Source: Chloroflexota bacterium
Lineage (GTDB): Bacteria; Chloroflexota; Anaerolineae; Anaerolineales; VGOW01
Length of the DNA: 23,329 bases
Assembly: GCA_016215145.1 (NCBI GenBank)
Contig: JACRLA010000265.1
Coordinates: forward strand, 1 to 23,329
Direction of reading: 5' to 3'
Shown here piece by piece: positions 7,110 through 14,840 of the stretch. The position numbers and the translations under genes were made by a program. The notes beneath the pieces were generated by a model that was not told the origin of the DNA, did not search any database, and saw nothing but the letters and a program-made list of their open reading frames with translations. Within the stretch, counting starts at the first letter, position 1. The number at the start of each line of letters is the position of its first letter.

Positions 7110-8132
7110 ATGCCCCGTTTCAAAAACAACCTCCCCGTTAAATTTCACCTGCCCGAAATCGTCAAAGGTCCCTGGACGCGCGAAGCAAAACAACGCGCGC
7201 TGGATCGTGACTTGCTCGAACATTACATCGAATACTTCGGTCGCGCGTTGGAGAATCGCAATTGGTCGCCCTGGCATCACTTTCCATTGGACGAGATGCG
7301 CCAATGGGGAAACCGCCTCAGCGCGGAGACTGTTCACTTAATCGAAGGCTTCCTCGGCGTCGAAGAATATGTGGGCGATTATGTTTTGGAGAGTATGAAC
7401 ATATTTCGCGAGTCACGTCTGCGGCGCAACATGCAGCTGCAGTGGGGCGCGGAGGAAGCGAAGCATGGTGTGTCGTGGGAACTGGTGTTGAAACATTCAC
7501 TTGCCCGCACCGAAGAACAACTGAACACCTATCTCGACAAAGTGCGCAACTTCCGTTGGAGTCCGCAACAACATCCGGGGATGGAGACGCCGCTTGGTTT
7601 CAGCGCTTATGCCATGGTTCAAGAACGGGCGACGTACTTTAATTACCAAGAAATGCGCGCCCGCATCCGTGAAGAATACGGGCTGCCCTCGGCTCCTACG
7701 GCTGAAGAGACGTCGCGCGGATCGGAGATCGGCGCTTCGGAAGCGTTCAGGGTGGTGGGCATTGACGAAGTGGCGCATCACGGAATCTTTCTCAGGGTGG
7801 TGCAGACTCACATCAAATACTTCCCGTCGGACGCATTTGAGACGTTGAAGAAAGTCTTTGACGGGTTTCAAATGCCATCGCTTAGCTTGATCCCCAATGC
7901 CCGTCATTTCTTGCGCGCGGTTAACCGCACCAATTTCTATAGCGGTGCGATCCATCGCGAGAAAGTGCATAACTTTGTTTTGAAAGCACTGGGTCTCGAA
8001 GATAACGCCGCCTTTGAAAAGGCAGTGCAGTTCGCTCGCAAGCTTCCCGAGAATCTCGGTCCCGATTCGGTGACGCTGAGCCGACTCGGCGAATGGGTCG
8101 TGGGGTATAGCGAAGCACCGGCGACATCGTAA
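7110..8132 (+). CDS. Acyl-[ACP] desaturase (soluble di-iron, ferritin-like)
   Basis: A soluble desaturase that would introduce a double bond into acyl-ACP chains with O2 and electrons from ferredoxin or a similar donor. The 340 aa fit the family. Di-iron ligands are visible: E86 (EEYVGDYV), E116 and H119 (EEAKHG), E172 (QERATYFNYQE), E220 and H223 (DEVAHHG). These are the two ExxH motifs plus paired single glutamates of the plant stearoyl-ACP desaturase type. The start is supported by AAGGA about 9 nt upstream. A 67-nt gap separates it from the redox gene and a possible -10 (TATTAT near 7052) lies there, so it may have its own promoter. A strong terminator follows. Oxygen dependence fits with the light/redox genes upstream. 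Confidence 0.92.
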   Translation: MPRFKNNLPVKFHLPEIVKGPWTREAKQRALDRDLLEHYIEYFGRALENRNWSPWHHFPLDEMRQWGNRLSAETVHLIEGFLGVEEYVGDYVLESMNIFRESRLRRNMQLQWGAEEAKHGVSWELVLKHSLARTEEQLNTYLDKVRNFRWSPQQHPGMETPLGFSAYAMVQERATYFNYQEMRARIREEYGLPSAPTAEETSRGSEIGASEAFRVVGIDEVAHHGIFLRVVQTHIKYFPSDAFETLKKVFDGFQMPSLSLIPNARHFLRAVNRTNFYSGAIHREKVHNFVLKALGLEDNAAFEKAVQFARKLPENLGPDSVTLSRLGEWVVGYSEAPATS

Positions 8133-8149
8133 CGTAAAGCCAATAAAGC

Positions 8150-8184
8150 AAAATGCCGAGTGTCACAGACACTCGGCATTTTTT
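8150..8184 (+). terminator. Rho-independent terminator after the desaturase gene
   Basis: An 11-bp perfect stem (8154-8164 with 8168-8178), extended by A:T pairs, has a 3-nt loop and is followed by TTTTTT. The stem shares the ccgagtgtc core with the hairpin at 137-199. Confidence 0.9.
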
Positions 8185-8205
8185 GTTTAAAGGTAACTGC
8201 TCAAG

Positions 8206-8288
8206 CGTCATTGCGAGGAGCGTTCTTTGCGACGAAGCAATCTCAAAGCGTGACCGAGATTGCTTCGTAAAGAACACTCGCAATGACG
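8206..8288. repeat. Dispersed palindromic repeat, copy A
   Basis: Outer arms cgtcattgcgag (8206-8217) and ctcgcaatgacg (8277-8288) flank inner arms gaagcaatctc (8234-8244) and gagattgcttc (8256-8266). A second copy with the same outer and inner arms is at 14744-14830. Both lie between convergent genes, where the structure could stop transcription from both sides. Confidence 0.85.
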
Positions 8289-8357
8289 TTAGCGGCTCAA
8301 TGTGCGTAAGTCCAGTTAAAGAATTTTCTTGCGCGGTTTGAGATATAGCGAGACGAT

Positions 8358-8780
8358 TTATAAGGTGTCCCAAGTCTTGACGACCATGCGGAAGATGTCG
8401 GACTCGGTGATAATACCGACGAGTTTATCGCCTTCGACCACGGGCAGTCCGGCGATCTTGTTCTCCAACATCAGCCGCGCCGCTTCGCCTACGCTGGTGG
8501 TGGCGGTGACGGTGAGGGGGTTGCGCTTCATGATCTTATCCAACGTGAGTTTAGCCAGAAGATAATTCAATTCGTAGATGCTGAGGCTCGTTGCGGCAGA
8601 CGGTTCCGCGCCGCGAATGTCGCCGCGCGTGACAATGCCAACGAGTTTGCCATTCTCGGTGACCAACAAGCGGCGAATCTTTTTCTCTAGCAATATCCTG
8701 TGCGCGTCGGGCAGTATGGTATGCACATCGGCTGTGACCGGGTCCTTGCTCATCCAATCTTTGACAAGTGAGTTTTTCAT
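8358..8780 (-). CDS. Two-CBS-domain protein
   Basis: A small cytoplasmic protein of 140 aa made of a single Bateman pair. CBS1 is about residues 7-58 (MSKDPVTAD ... GKLVGIVTRGDIRG) and CBS2 about 80-135 (KIMKRNPLTVTATTSVGEAARLMLENKIAGLPVVEGDKLVGIITESDI). Such stand-alone pairs usually bind adenine nucleotides or S-adenosylmethionine and signal energy state; the partner is not visible here. The start is firm because AGGAGG lies 5 nt upstream of the ATG. It is transcribed toward the desaturase gene and shares the repeat-bearing convergent gap with it. Confidence 0.9.
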   Translation of the reverse strand: MKNSLVKDWMSKDPVTADVHTILPDAHRILLEKKIRRLLVTENGKLVGIVTRGDIRGAEPSAATSLSIYELNYLLAKLTLDKIMKRNPLTVTATTSVGEAARLMLENKIAGLPVVEGDKLVGIITESDIFRMVVKTWDTL

Positions 8781-9120
8781 AATGACCTCCTAACGGGTTG
8801 AATACAGCATAGCCTCTGACTGTCTGCTCTCGTAGTGCCGACTGTCACCCACACTGAAAGCGCATACTCTTAAGTCGGGAGTCAGAGGTGTAGTGGCGGC
8901 GTCACCTTAAGAATAAGGCAAATTGTATAAGTGGCTTATATAGAAAGTCATATAGCAGATAGGCGGCTGTCATAGTTCAATTATGCCTAGTCATATCCAG
9001 AATAGTATGATTATTACTGACATGAGGTGCAAATGAATCCTACAATGCAGACACGATAAAGAAAAAAGAATAGCCAAATGGCTATCCAAAAAATTTCAAA
9101 GTTCAAATCTGGAGGTTATC
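8781..9120. other. 340-nt divergent intergenic region
   Basis: This holds the promoters of the CBS gene (leftward) and the DoxX-like gene (rightward). A 9-bp inverted repeat (cctctgact 8813-8821, agtcagagg 8880-8888) lies on the CBS side. A small hairpin (atagcc/ggctat, 9070-9085) lies in the DoxX leader. It is AT-rich from about 8910 to 9110. No convincing gene is seen. Confidence 0.6.
9017..9046 (+). promoter_or_regulatory. Sigma-70-like promoter of the DoxX-family gene
   Basis: CTGACA (9017-9022) and TACAAT (9041-9046) are separated by 18 nt, each one base off consensus. The predicted 5' leader of about 70 nt contains a 6-bp hairpin and ends with GGAGG. Confidence 0.45.
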
Positions 9121-9708
9121 ATGTCTGCTGTTATTACTCGTAAAGGGGAATTTGTTCAGGACCCGCCATTAGTTCAAAAGTTACTGACCGATGTTCGCGC
9201 GGGATGGTTGTTTCTGCCCTTCCGCTTATGGCTGGGCTGGACGTGGATCAACTCTGTTTTGCCGAAGCTCTCCAACCCTAAATGGTACGACACGGGCGAA
9301 GCACTGAAAGCTTATTGGGTTAGTGCAGCTGCTATCCCTGCCACCGGTCGTCCGCTCATTACGTTTGACTGGTATCGCGCTTTCATTCAATTCATGCTCG
9401 ATACACAATCCTATACCTGGTTCTCCAAGTTGGTTATCGCCGGCGAATTACTGATTGGCATCGCCCTCATGCTCGGCGCGTTCACTGGCATCGCCGCCTT
9501 CTTCGGCGGCTTTATGAATTGGAACTTCATGATGGCCGGATCGGCAAGCACGAACCCGATGCTCTTCACGATTGCGGTGTTCCTCATCTTGGCTTGGAAG
9601 GTGTCCGGTTACATCGGCGCAGATTTCTTCCTGCTTCGCCTCATCGGCACACCATGGCGCGGAGTTCCGGCAAGCACGCCAACTCTGAAGCCTAATCCGG
9701 CAAAGTGA
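9121..9708 (+). CDS. DoxX/TQO-small-subunit-like membrane protein
   Basis: A 195-aa polytopic membrane protein with about four hydrophobic segments (roughly 28-48, 102-124, 126-140 and 143-165). It carries the family pattern FRLWLGWTWINSVLPKL near the first helix and a conserved helix near GFMNWNFMMAGSASTNP. DoxX-family proteins are often tied to quinone-linked sulfur or thiol oxidation and redox balance, but most members are uncharacterised, so no reaction is assigned. GGAGG 5 nt before the ATG fixes the start. A terminator follows directly, so it is likely a single-gene transcript. Confidence 0.85.
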   Translation: MSAVITRKGEFVQDPPLVQKLLTDVRAGWLFLPFRLWLGWTWINSVLPKLSNPKWYDTGEALKAYWVSAAAIPATGRPLITFDWYRAFIQFMLDTQSYTWFSKLVIAGELLIGIALMLGAFTGIAAFFGGFMNWNFMMAGSASTNPMLFTIAVFLILAWKVSGYIGADFFLLRLIGTPWRGVPASTPTLKPNPAK

Positions 9709-9729
9709 GTCACAACTGAATAAAACAAG

Positions 9730-9753
9730 ACCGCGCCAAGAGGCGCGGTTTTT
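9730..9753 (+). terminator. Rho-independent terminator after the DoxX-like gene
   Basis: An 8-bp GC-rich stem (accgcgcc 9730-9737 with ggcgcggt 9742-9749), 4-nt loop and T run. An upstream A-rich flank extends the pairing. Confidence 0.9.
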
Positions 9754-9811
9754 GTTTTCAAGGATGGTTATGCACGCAACGTTAAAGCAGAACGCAATGC
9801 CGCTTGGTTAT

Positions 9812-12604
9812 TTAGACAGATGTAGTTTCTGAAACAACGACGCGATTGCGACCCAGTGATTTAGCAGTATAGAGTGCTTTATCCGCATCTTCCAAAACCG
9901 ATTCGCCATCCACGCCGTTGAGCGGGAACTCTGCGACTCCGGCAGAGAGCGTGGCGGATAAGATATGCCCACCGTAGGTGATACGCAGCTCTTCAAAGGT
10001 AGAGCGCATTTGCTCGGCGCGCCGTTGTGCAATGGTCTGCGAAGCCCCCGGTAATACGATGATAAATTCTTCGCCGCCGTAGCGACAGGCGATGTCGCCA
10101 TCGCGCGTTTTAGTGGCGAGCAGAGTCCCCAGCGTTTGCAGCATCACGTCTCCCGCTTTATGCCCGTAGGTGTCATTAATTTTCTTGAAGCGATCCAGAT
10201 CGATCATGATGATGCTTAATGGCGTGGAAGCGCGAACGGCTTGGGCAACTTCGCGGTCGAGAGTTTCTATTAAATAGCGGCGGTTGAACAATCCGGTGAG
10301 CGGGTCGCGGATGGCTTGCTCGCGCAGCTGCGCTTGCAGTGCTTCGATCTCTGTAAGTTGCACGCGAAGTTGCTCGTTGGCATGACGAACTTCGGTTTCG
10401 CGTTGTTGGGTCGCTTTGTAGAGCTGCGCGTTTTGAATAGCAATGCCCACGTTGGCGGCGATGGTGGCGAGCAAACGTATATCTGCCGGAGTGAAGGCGT
10501 ACTCGCGTTTAAAATCTTGCACGCTGATGACGCCAATGATCTTATCGCCCAAGCGCATCGGCACGCCCAGCCACGATTTGGGTAGCCCGCCGGAGTAGTT
10601 TGGCATTCTACTGACGCCTAGCTCGGCGCTGCGTGGTATGTAGTCGTGATCAATTAAAAGTGGTTGCCCGGAGGAGATGATGACCGACGTCAGTCCTTCG
10701 CCTAAGCGCATCGTGCGGTTTCCGATTTGCCCTTGTGGAGAATCCCAGTAGGGGAGGTGGATCAATCCCGTGTCTTGATCATAAAGGGCGATGTAGACTG
10801 CTTCCACGTCAAAGGCTTGATAGATTTTTTTGCCCACCAATTCAAACAGGGTGCCCATCTCCAGTTGGGATGCCGCCGCTTGCCCTATGGCGTTGATGCT
10901 CGCCAGTTCCTTGACTCGCTCTTCCGCTTCTTTGTGTAGGTCTTGCAATTCTGCGGCGCGTTGTTGCGCCGCCTCATACAGTTGAGCGTTTTGGAAGGCG
11001 ATGCCAAAGTTGGCGGCGATGGTGGTTAATAATCGCACGGTCTCGTCGGTGAACACATTTTCGTTATGGTAATCCTGCGCGCTGAGTATCCCGATCACTT
11101 CGTCGCCTACAATCATCGGCACGCCTACCCAGGCTTTGGGGATGGATCCTCGGCTGTTGGGGACACGCACCACGCCTAATTCGGTGGAGCGTTGTTCGTA
11201 GTTGTTGTTGATGACCAGGGGTTGTTTGGTGCTAAAGATAATGCCGCTTAACCCTTGCCCAAACGGAACGGGCGCGCGGTTAAGTCGCTCGTCATACACT
11301 TGCCAATAAGGAACACGAAACACGTTTTCTTGTTTGTCATGGAGGGCAATGTACACGCCCTGCACTTTAAACGTCTGAAGAATTTTCTCTCCGACGAATT
11401 CTAAAAGCGCATTTACTTTTAACCGTGAGGCAGAGGCTTGGCTGATGTCGTGGATCGTCTCAAGTTCAGCCAATCGCTGTGCTACTAGCTGCGCTTGATT
11501 CAACACTTCGATTTCGATTTGTTTGAGGTTGCTCACGTCACGCAGGACGATCATCCGTCCGGTGAGATGCCCGTCTTTGTCGCGCAAGGGGGTGATGCGC
11601 GCGTCGTAGTAGCGTGGGGGGTCTTCGTTGATGCCGATGGTGTCTCTTGCTGCAGTGGTCACATTTTTGTAGCGGGTGACCAGGTCGAAGCGTTTGTTCA
11701 ATGCCTCTTCCACGTCGTTCGTTTGGGAGGGGTTGGCGGCGTCACCGATGAGCCGCCGCGCGGCAGGGTTGAGGTCTACGATGCGGTTGTGAGCACCGAT
11801 GAGCCGCCGCGCGGCAGGGTTGAGGTCTACGATGCGGTTGTGAGCGTCTAGCACGATCACGCCGTCATTCATGTTCTCGATCAGCACGTCGCGCGCCATT
11901 GGCATGAGATCGAGTAGTTGGTATCGAAAGATAATAAACACATAAATGATGCAGGCGATTGCTATGGTCAGGGGCGTTAACTCTACGCCGCGCCAAGGGT
12001 TGGTCTCGCTTAAGTAGATGATGTTGCCGCTCCAGGCGATCAGGGCGCCAAAGAGGAGCCCGACGGCTTGATGACGGTAAATTTTTGGCGCGTGACGGAT
12101 CATCCGAAGCAAGACCAGAACGCCGATGAAGATGAGCGAGTAGCTATAGATGAGGAAGAGGACAAACCAGGGACCGGGATGAAAAATGAGATAGTCACCC
12201 GCGATGCCGGTATCGGGGGTGAAACTGCTCCACAACAGATTGTGCTGCTCATTGGTGGCAGCAATGAGGACGGTGAGAAATGGGAGGATGGAGGCGGCGA
12301 GGATGTGGCGGCGTGTGAGCCAGTGGAATTGCTGGCTGTAGCGCAAAATGAAGATGAGCCAGAACAACGGTGTGCCGGCGATGCCGACGTAAGCGAACTT
12401 TGCCCAGAGTATCTTTGCCGGAATTTCAACGACGGCGGCTTGCAGGGCGCGGAAGAATGTCCATTGGGCGACGGCGAGGGAGAGAAATATAAAGGGGAGG
12501 CTGATCGAGTTTAGATGCCGCCGCCATGCAAATACCGCGAGGATAAGTGCGACGGTCGCGGTTAAGAACATTACGTGAGAGTAGTTTGAATACTGCCAAG
12601 TCAT
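9812..12604 (-). CDS. Diguanylate cyclase with 7TM, PAS and two GAF domains
   Basis: A 930-aa membrane sensor that would make c-di-GMP from two GTP. An N-terminal seven-helix membrane region of the histidine-kinase 7TM type spans about 8-228, PAS about 238-358, GAF1 about 385-540, GAF2 about 565-730, and GGDEF about 766-925. The active-site loop is GGEEF (843-847), which is catalytically competent, and RDGD (834-837) five residues upstream matches the inhibitory I-site RxxD. The two GAF domains are similar to each other, suggesting internal duplication. The PAS start contains a perfect 17-residue repeat encoded by a 51-bp DNA duplication, which inserts extra residues at the front of the PAS fold. 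Ligands are unknown. No strong ribosome-binding site is seen; TATAGT lies about 45 nt upstream on the minus strand. Confidence 0.92.
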   Translation of the reverse strand: MTWQYSNYSHVMFLTATVALILAVFAWRRHLNSISLPFIFLSLAVAQWTFFRALQAAVVEIPAKILWAKFAYVGIAGTPLFWLIFILRYSQQFHWLTRRHILAASILPFLTVLIAATNEQHNLLWSSFTPDTGIAGDYLIFHPGPWFVLFLIYSYSLIFIGVLVLLRMIRHAPKIYRHQAVGLLFGALIAWSGNIIYLSETNPWRGVELTPLTIAIACIIYVFIIFRYQLLDLMPMARDVLIENMNDGVIVLDAHNRIVDLNPAARRLIGAHNRIVDLNPAARRLIGDAANPSQTNDVEEALNKRFDLVTRYKNVTTAARDTIGINEDPPRYYDARITPLRDKDGHLTGRMIVLRDVSNLKQIEIEVLNQAQLVAQRLAELETIHDISQASASRLKVNALLEFVGEKILQTFKVQGVYIALHDKQENVFRVPYWQVYDERLNRAPVPFGQGLSGIIFSTKQPLVINNNYEQRSTELGVVRVPNSRGSIPKAWVGVPMIVGDEVIGILSAQDYHNENVFTDETVRLLTTIAANFGIAFQNAQLYEAAQQRAAELQDLHKEAEERVKELASINAIGQAAASQLEMGTLFELVGKKIYQAFDVEAVYIALYDQDTGLIHLPYWDSPQGQIGNRTMRLGEGLTSVIISSGQPLLIDHDYIPRSAELGVSRMPNYSGGLPKSWLGVPMRLGDKIIGVISVQDFKREYAFTPADIRLLATIAANVGIAIQNAQLYKATQQRETEVRHANEQLRVQLTEIEALQAQLREQAIRDPLTGLFNRRYLIETLDREVAQAVRASTPLSIIMIDLDRFKKINDTYGHKAGDVMLQTLGTLLATKTRDGDIACRYGGEEFIIVLPGASQTIAQRRAEQMRSTFEELRITYGGHILSATLSAGVAEFPLNGVDGESVLEDADKALYTAKSLGRNRVVVSETTSV
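11743..11844 (-). repeat. Perfect 51-bp tandem duplication inside the diguanylate cyclase gene
   Basis: Copies at 11743-11793 and 11794-11844 are identical. Each encodes AHNRIVDLNPAARRLIG, so the frame is preserved. The identity at synonymous sites means the event is very recent or is an assembly artefact. Confidence 0.95.
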
Positions 12605-12702
12605 AATCTTTGCGCCGCTCTACAGCATGGGAGTCACTATAGTGTAATCGTAAATTGCCATTTTGGATCAAGTAGTTTCACGCGCGCCGCTGATCTATTC
12701 CA

Positions 12703-13167
12703 TTAACCCCATAATTGGGTTCTCAACAGTTTGGCATATCTTGCCCGTTCTTGGGCGGGCATCACGCCGCCGCGCGGTGTGGCGTAGAGATTGTCATCAC
12801 GATAACGCGGGAAGACGTGAAGGTGATAATGCCAGACGTCTTGGTTGCCCGCCGGTTCGTTGTGCTGTCGTGTGGAGATTCCATCACAGCGATAGGCAGT
12901 TTTCATCGCCAATGCAATCTTTTGTGCCGCTTCGTGAATCTTTGTGGCGAGATGAATCGGCAGGTCGTAAATGTTCTCGTAGTGTTCGTTAGGGATGATG
13001 ATGACGTGACCGCGATTGTTTGTCCATTGATGTGAACCGATCATCGCCGTGATCGATTTGGTGCGATAGACGATGTCGCCGTCAACCGTGTGAACGTGTT
13101 CGCTCTCGATCTGGTGGGCAATTAAACAGAAAGGGCAAGTGTAGTTGAGAGGGGCGTGGGTGTACAT
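12703..13167 (-). CDS. HIT-family nucleotide hydrolase
   Basis: A 154-aa histidine-triad protein. The triad HYHLH (113-117, in VWHYHLHVFPR) is intact, and CPFC (11-14) near the N-terminus suggests the zinc-binding variant. HNEPAGNQDVWHYHLH is typical of the Ap4A-hydrolase/HINT-like group, which acts on dinucleoside polyphosphates or nucleoside phosphoramidates in the cytoplasm. The ATG has no clear ribosome-binding site. The DNA just upstream is a block of short degenerate repeats, which may have replaced the original leader. Confidence 0.9.
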   Translation of the reverse strand: MYTHAPLNYTCPFCLIAHQIESEHVHTVDGDIVYRTKSITAMIGSHQWTNNRGHVIIIPNEHYENIYDLPIHLATKIHEAAQKIALAMKTAYRCDGISTRQHNEPAGNQDVWHYHLHVFPRYRDDNLYATPRGGVMPAQERARYAKLLRTQLWG

Positions 13168-13172
13168 GGCTT

Positions 13173-13258
13173 CTGGCGTATGGCGAATGGCTTATAGCGA
13201 ATGGCGGGTAGCGAATGGCAGATGGCTATACGCGATACGCTACCCGCCATCCGCTAGT
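13173..13258. repeat. GCGAATGGC degenerate repeats with a 13-bp inverted repeat
   Basis: Units of the form atggcgaatggc and tagcgaatggc recur through 13173-13225. A perfect 13-bp inverted repeat (atggcgggtagcg 13201-13213, cgctacccgccat 13238-13250) lies between the HIT gene start and the phosphoesterase stop. It may act as a terminator for the latter. Confidence 0.75.
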
Positions 13259-14246
13259 GGCATGTGTCCTTCCCTTCATCTTTAAACGTTTGACCCTCCA
13301 CCGGAATAAATTGCCATTCGTAACTTGCGGCGCGCAGAGTAAATTTGATCACGCCAAAAGAGGTGAAGTTGAACGCTTCGAGATTCGGGATCGGCTGCGG
13401 GATGTTGTAAAGGTCTTTGCCGCCGGTGCCAACCACAAATTCGCGCATCCCTTTTTCTTTATCCAACTTGCCGTTGGCGTCTTGTGGCGCAAAGCGTTGG
13501 TAATTGTGATCGTGTCCATTGAGAACTACCTCCGCGCCTGCGTCGTACAGTGTTTGCCATACAGTTTGCATGAACTGTCCTTGCCCTTTATACGATCCTG
13601 CCGTGTACAACGGATTATGCCAATAGGCGAGCGTACATTTTGCGGGGTGGGCGTTTAAATCTTCGCGCAACCATTTCACTTGATCCGAATTTTCGTTGCA
13701 GCGATTTCGCTCGATACAGTTGCTGTTGATGACGACGATGTGCCACGCGCCGAGATCGTAACTGTAGTAACCCTTTAGACGATCTCCTGCTACCGCGCCG
13801 AAGTAATTAAAATATCCCGACGCGCCCAACGTGCCGTAATCGTGATTGCCCAGTGATGGCTTGGTGCGATCTTTAAATTTGCCCCACGTCTTATCGTAAC
13901 AATTTTTAAATTGGTCGGGCGATCCCGAATCGTAAGCGTTGTCGCCCGTTGTGAACACCACACCTTGAGTCTTCTCGATGATCGCCGCCGTCTTCTCACT
14001 CCACCCGTTAAAGCAATCCACAATATCGCCCGCGCCGATGAAAACTGGATCGCCGCTGAATGTTGGCAAGGGCGGAATGGTTGGTGCGGGTGTGGCTGTG
14101 GGCGCGGATGTTGCCGTGGGCGGCACGGGCGTGAACGTTGACGTTGGCAACGGTGTCACCGTCGGCACGAGCGTAGGCGTTGGTGTAGGGGTGGCGCACG
14201 ACGTGAGCGCAACAAGTGTGATGATCAAAATTGAGTGAGGCTTCAT
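13254..14246 (-). CDS. Metallophosphoesterase lipoprotein (calcineurin-like)
   Basis: A 330-aa secreted lipoprotein. The signal peptide ends in the lipobox LTSC with Cys17, followed by a Thr/Pro linker (18-62). The catalytic domain shows the two-metal motifs: D74 (GAGDIVD), GDNAYD (101-106), GNHD (133-136), H210 (YWHNPLY) and GHDHNYQR (244-251). It resembles the purple-acid-phosphatase/alkaline-phosphatase-like branch, so it is probably an extracellular phosphomonoesterase for phosphate scavenging; the substrate is not defined. The start at 14246 is preferred over one 45 nt upstream because GGAGA lies 5 nt before it and the signal peptide begins there. It is divergent from the LysM gene at 14329. 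Confidence 0.92.
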   Translation of the reverse strand: MKPHSILIITLVALTSCATPTPTPTLVPTVTPLPTSTFTPVPPTATSAPTATPAPTIPPLPTFSGDPVFIGAGDIVDCFNGWSEKTAAIIEKTQGVVFTTGDNAYDSGSPDQFKNCYDKTWGKFKDRTKPSLGNHDYGTLGASGYFNYFGAVAGDRLKGYYSYDLGAWHIVVINSNCIERNRCNENSDQVKWLREDLNAHPAKCTLAYWHNPLYTAGSYKGQGQFMQTVWQTLYDAGAEVVLNGHDHNYQRFAPQDANGKLDKEKGMREFVVGTGGKDLYNIPQPIPNLEAFNFTSFGVIKFTLRAASYEWQFIPVEGQTFKDEGKDTCH

Positions 14247-14328
14247 AATGTCTCCATAAATCTTCATAAACGTATTGCTATTTTTGCCCAATCTGTATTA
14301 TTGTAATCAATGAAGGAGAACGTAAGCA

Positions 14329-14736
14329 ATGAAACGGATTATCTCTGCAATACTGATCGCGCTTCTCGCCGCGTTAGCTTTTGCCGCGCCCGCCACCGCC
14401 GATTCTGGTGACGCCGTCTCTGCCGCGTGTGCCCAACGTTACACCGTGCAAGTTGGCGACCAGTTGGGCAAGATCGCCGCGCGTTACGGCACGACGACCA
14501 GCGCGCTGGCGAGTCTCAACGGCATCAGCAACATCAATCGAATCTACTACGGCACATCGTTGTGTGTCAAAGTTTCAAGTTCAAATGGATTCTATTACAC
14601 CGTGCAGAATGGCGATATGTTGTCGAAGATCGCCCAACGCTATGGCTGGAGCACTTCGTATCTCGCGTCGGTTAATAAAATTAGCAACACGAACAAAATT
14701 TATCGCGGGCAAGTGTTGTTTATTCCGAATAGATAA
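14329..14736 (+). CDS. Secreted protein with two LysM domains
   Basis: 135 aa. A Sec signal peptide (about 1-25, AAPATA-D) is followed by LysM1 (about 38-80, YTVQVGDQLGKIAARYGTT) and LysM2 (about 88-133, YTVQNGDMLSKIAQRYGWS). There is no catalytic domain, so the likely role is binding peptidoglycan or other N-acetylglucosamine polymers outside the membrane. Two cysteines (about 34 and 81) bracket LysM1 and may form a disulfide. AAGGAG 10 nt upstream sets the start. The 82-nt gap to the divergent phosphoesterase holds both promoters (a possible -10 TATTAT at 14296-14301). Confidence 0.93.
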   Translation: MKRIISAILIALLAALAFAAPATADSGDAVSAACAQRYTVQVGDQLGKIAARYGTTTSALASLNGISNINRIYYGTSLCVKVSSSNGFYYTVQNGDMLSKIAQRYGWSTSYLASVNKISNTNKIYRGQVLFIPNR

Positions 14737-14743
14737 GCCAGAT

Positions 14744-14830
14744 CGTCATTGCGAGCGTTCTTTGCGAAGCAATCTCCGGCTTTGCCTACATGAGATTGCT
14801 TCGTCGCGAAGTGCGCTCCTCGCAATGACG
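14744..14830. repeat. Dispersed palindromic repeat, copy B
   Basis: Outer arms cgtcattgcgag (14744-14755) and ctcgcaatgacg (14819-14830), and inner arms gaagcaatct and agattgcttc, match copy A at 8206-8288. It lies between the convergent LysM and patatin genes. Confidence 0.85.
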
Positions 14831-14840
14831 GTTTGAGTAG

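Noticed and set aside
8206..8288. Possible tRNA or structured RNA gene
   Set aside because: The nested palindrome has no tRNA cloverleaf or conserved arm sequences, and its second copy marks it as a dispersed repeat.
9034..9060. Micro-ORF in the DoxX leader (MNPTMQTR)
   Set aside because: Eight codons with a weak ribosome-binding site and no conserved context; it can easily arise by chance.
12068..12514. Plus-strand 148-aa frame opposite the diguanylate cyclase membrane region
   Set aside because: Extremely acidic and low-complexity, fully inside a well-supported minus-strand gene.
13173..13258. Possible CRISPR array
   Set aside because: The units are very short and degenerate, without equal-length unique spacers, and no cas gene is nearby.
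13978..14238. Plus-strand Gly/Val-rich frame opposite the phosphoesterase linker
   Set aside because: Antisense shadow of the Thr/Pro linker codons.
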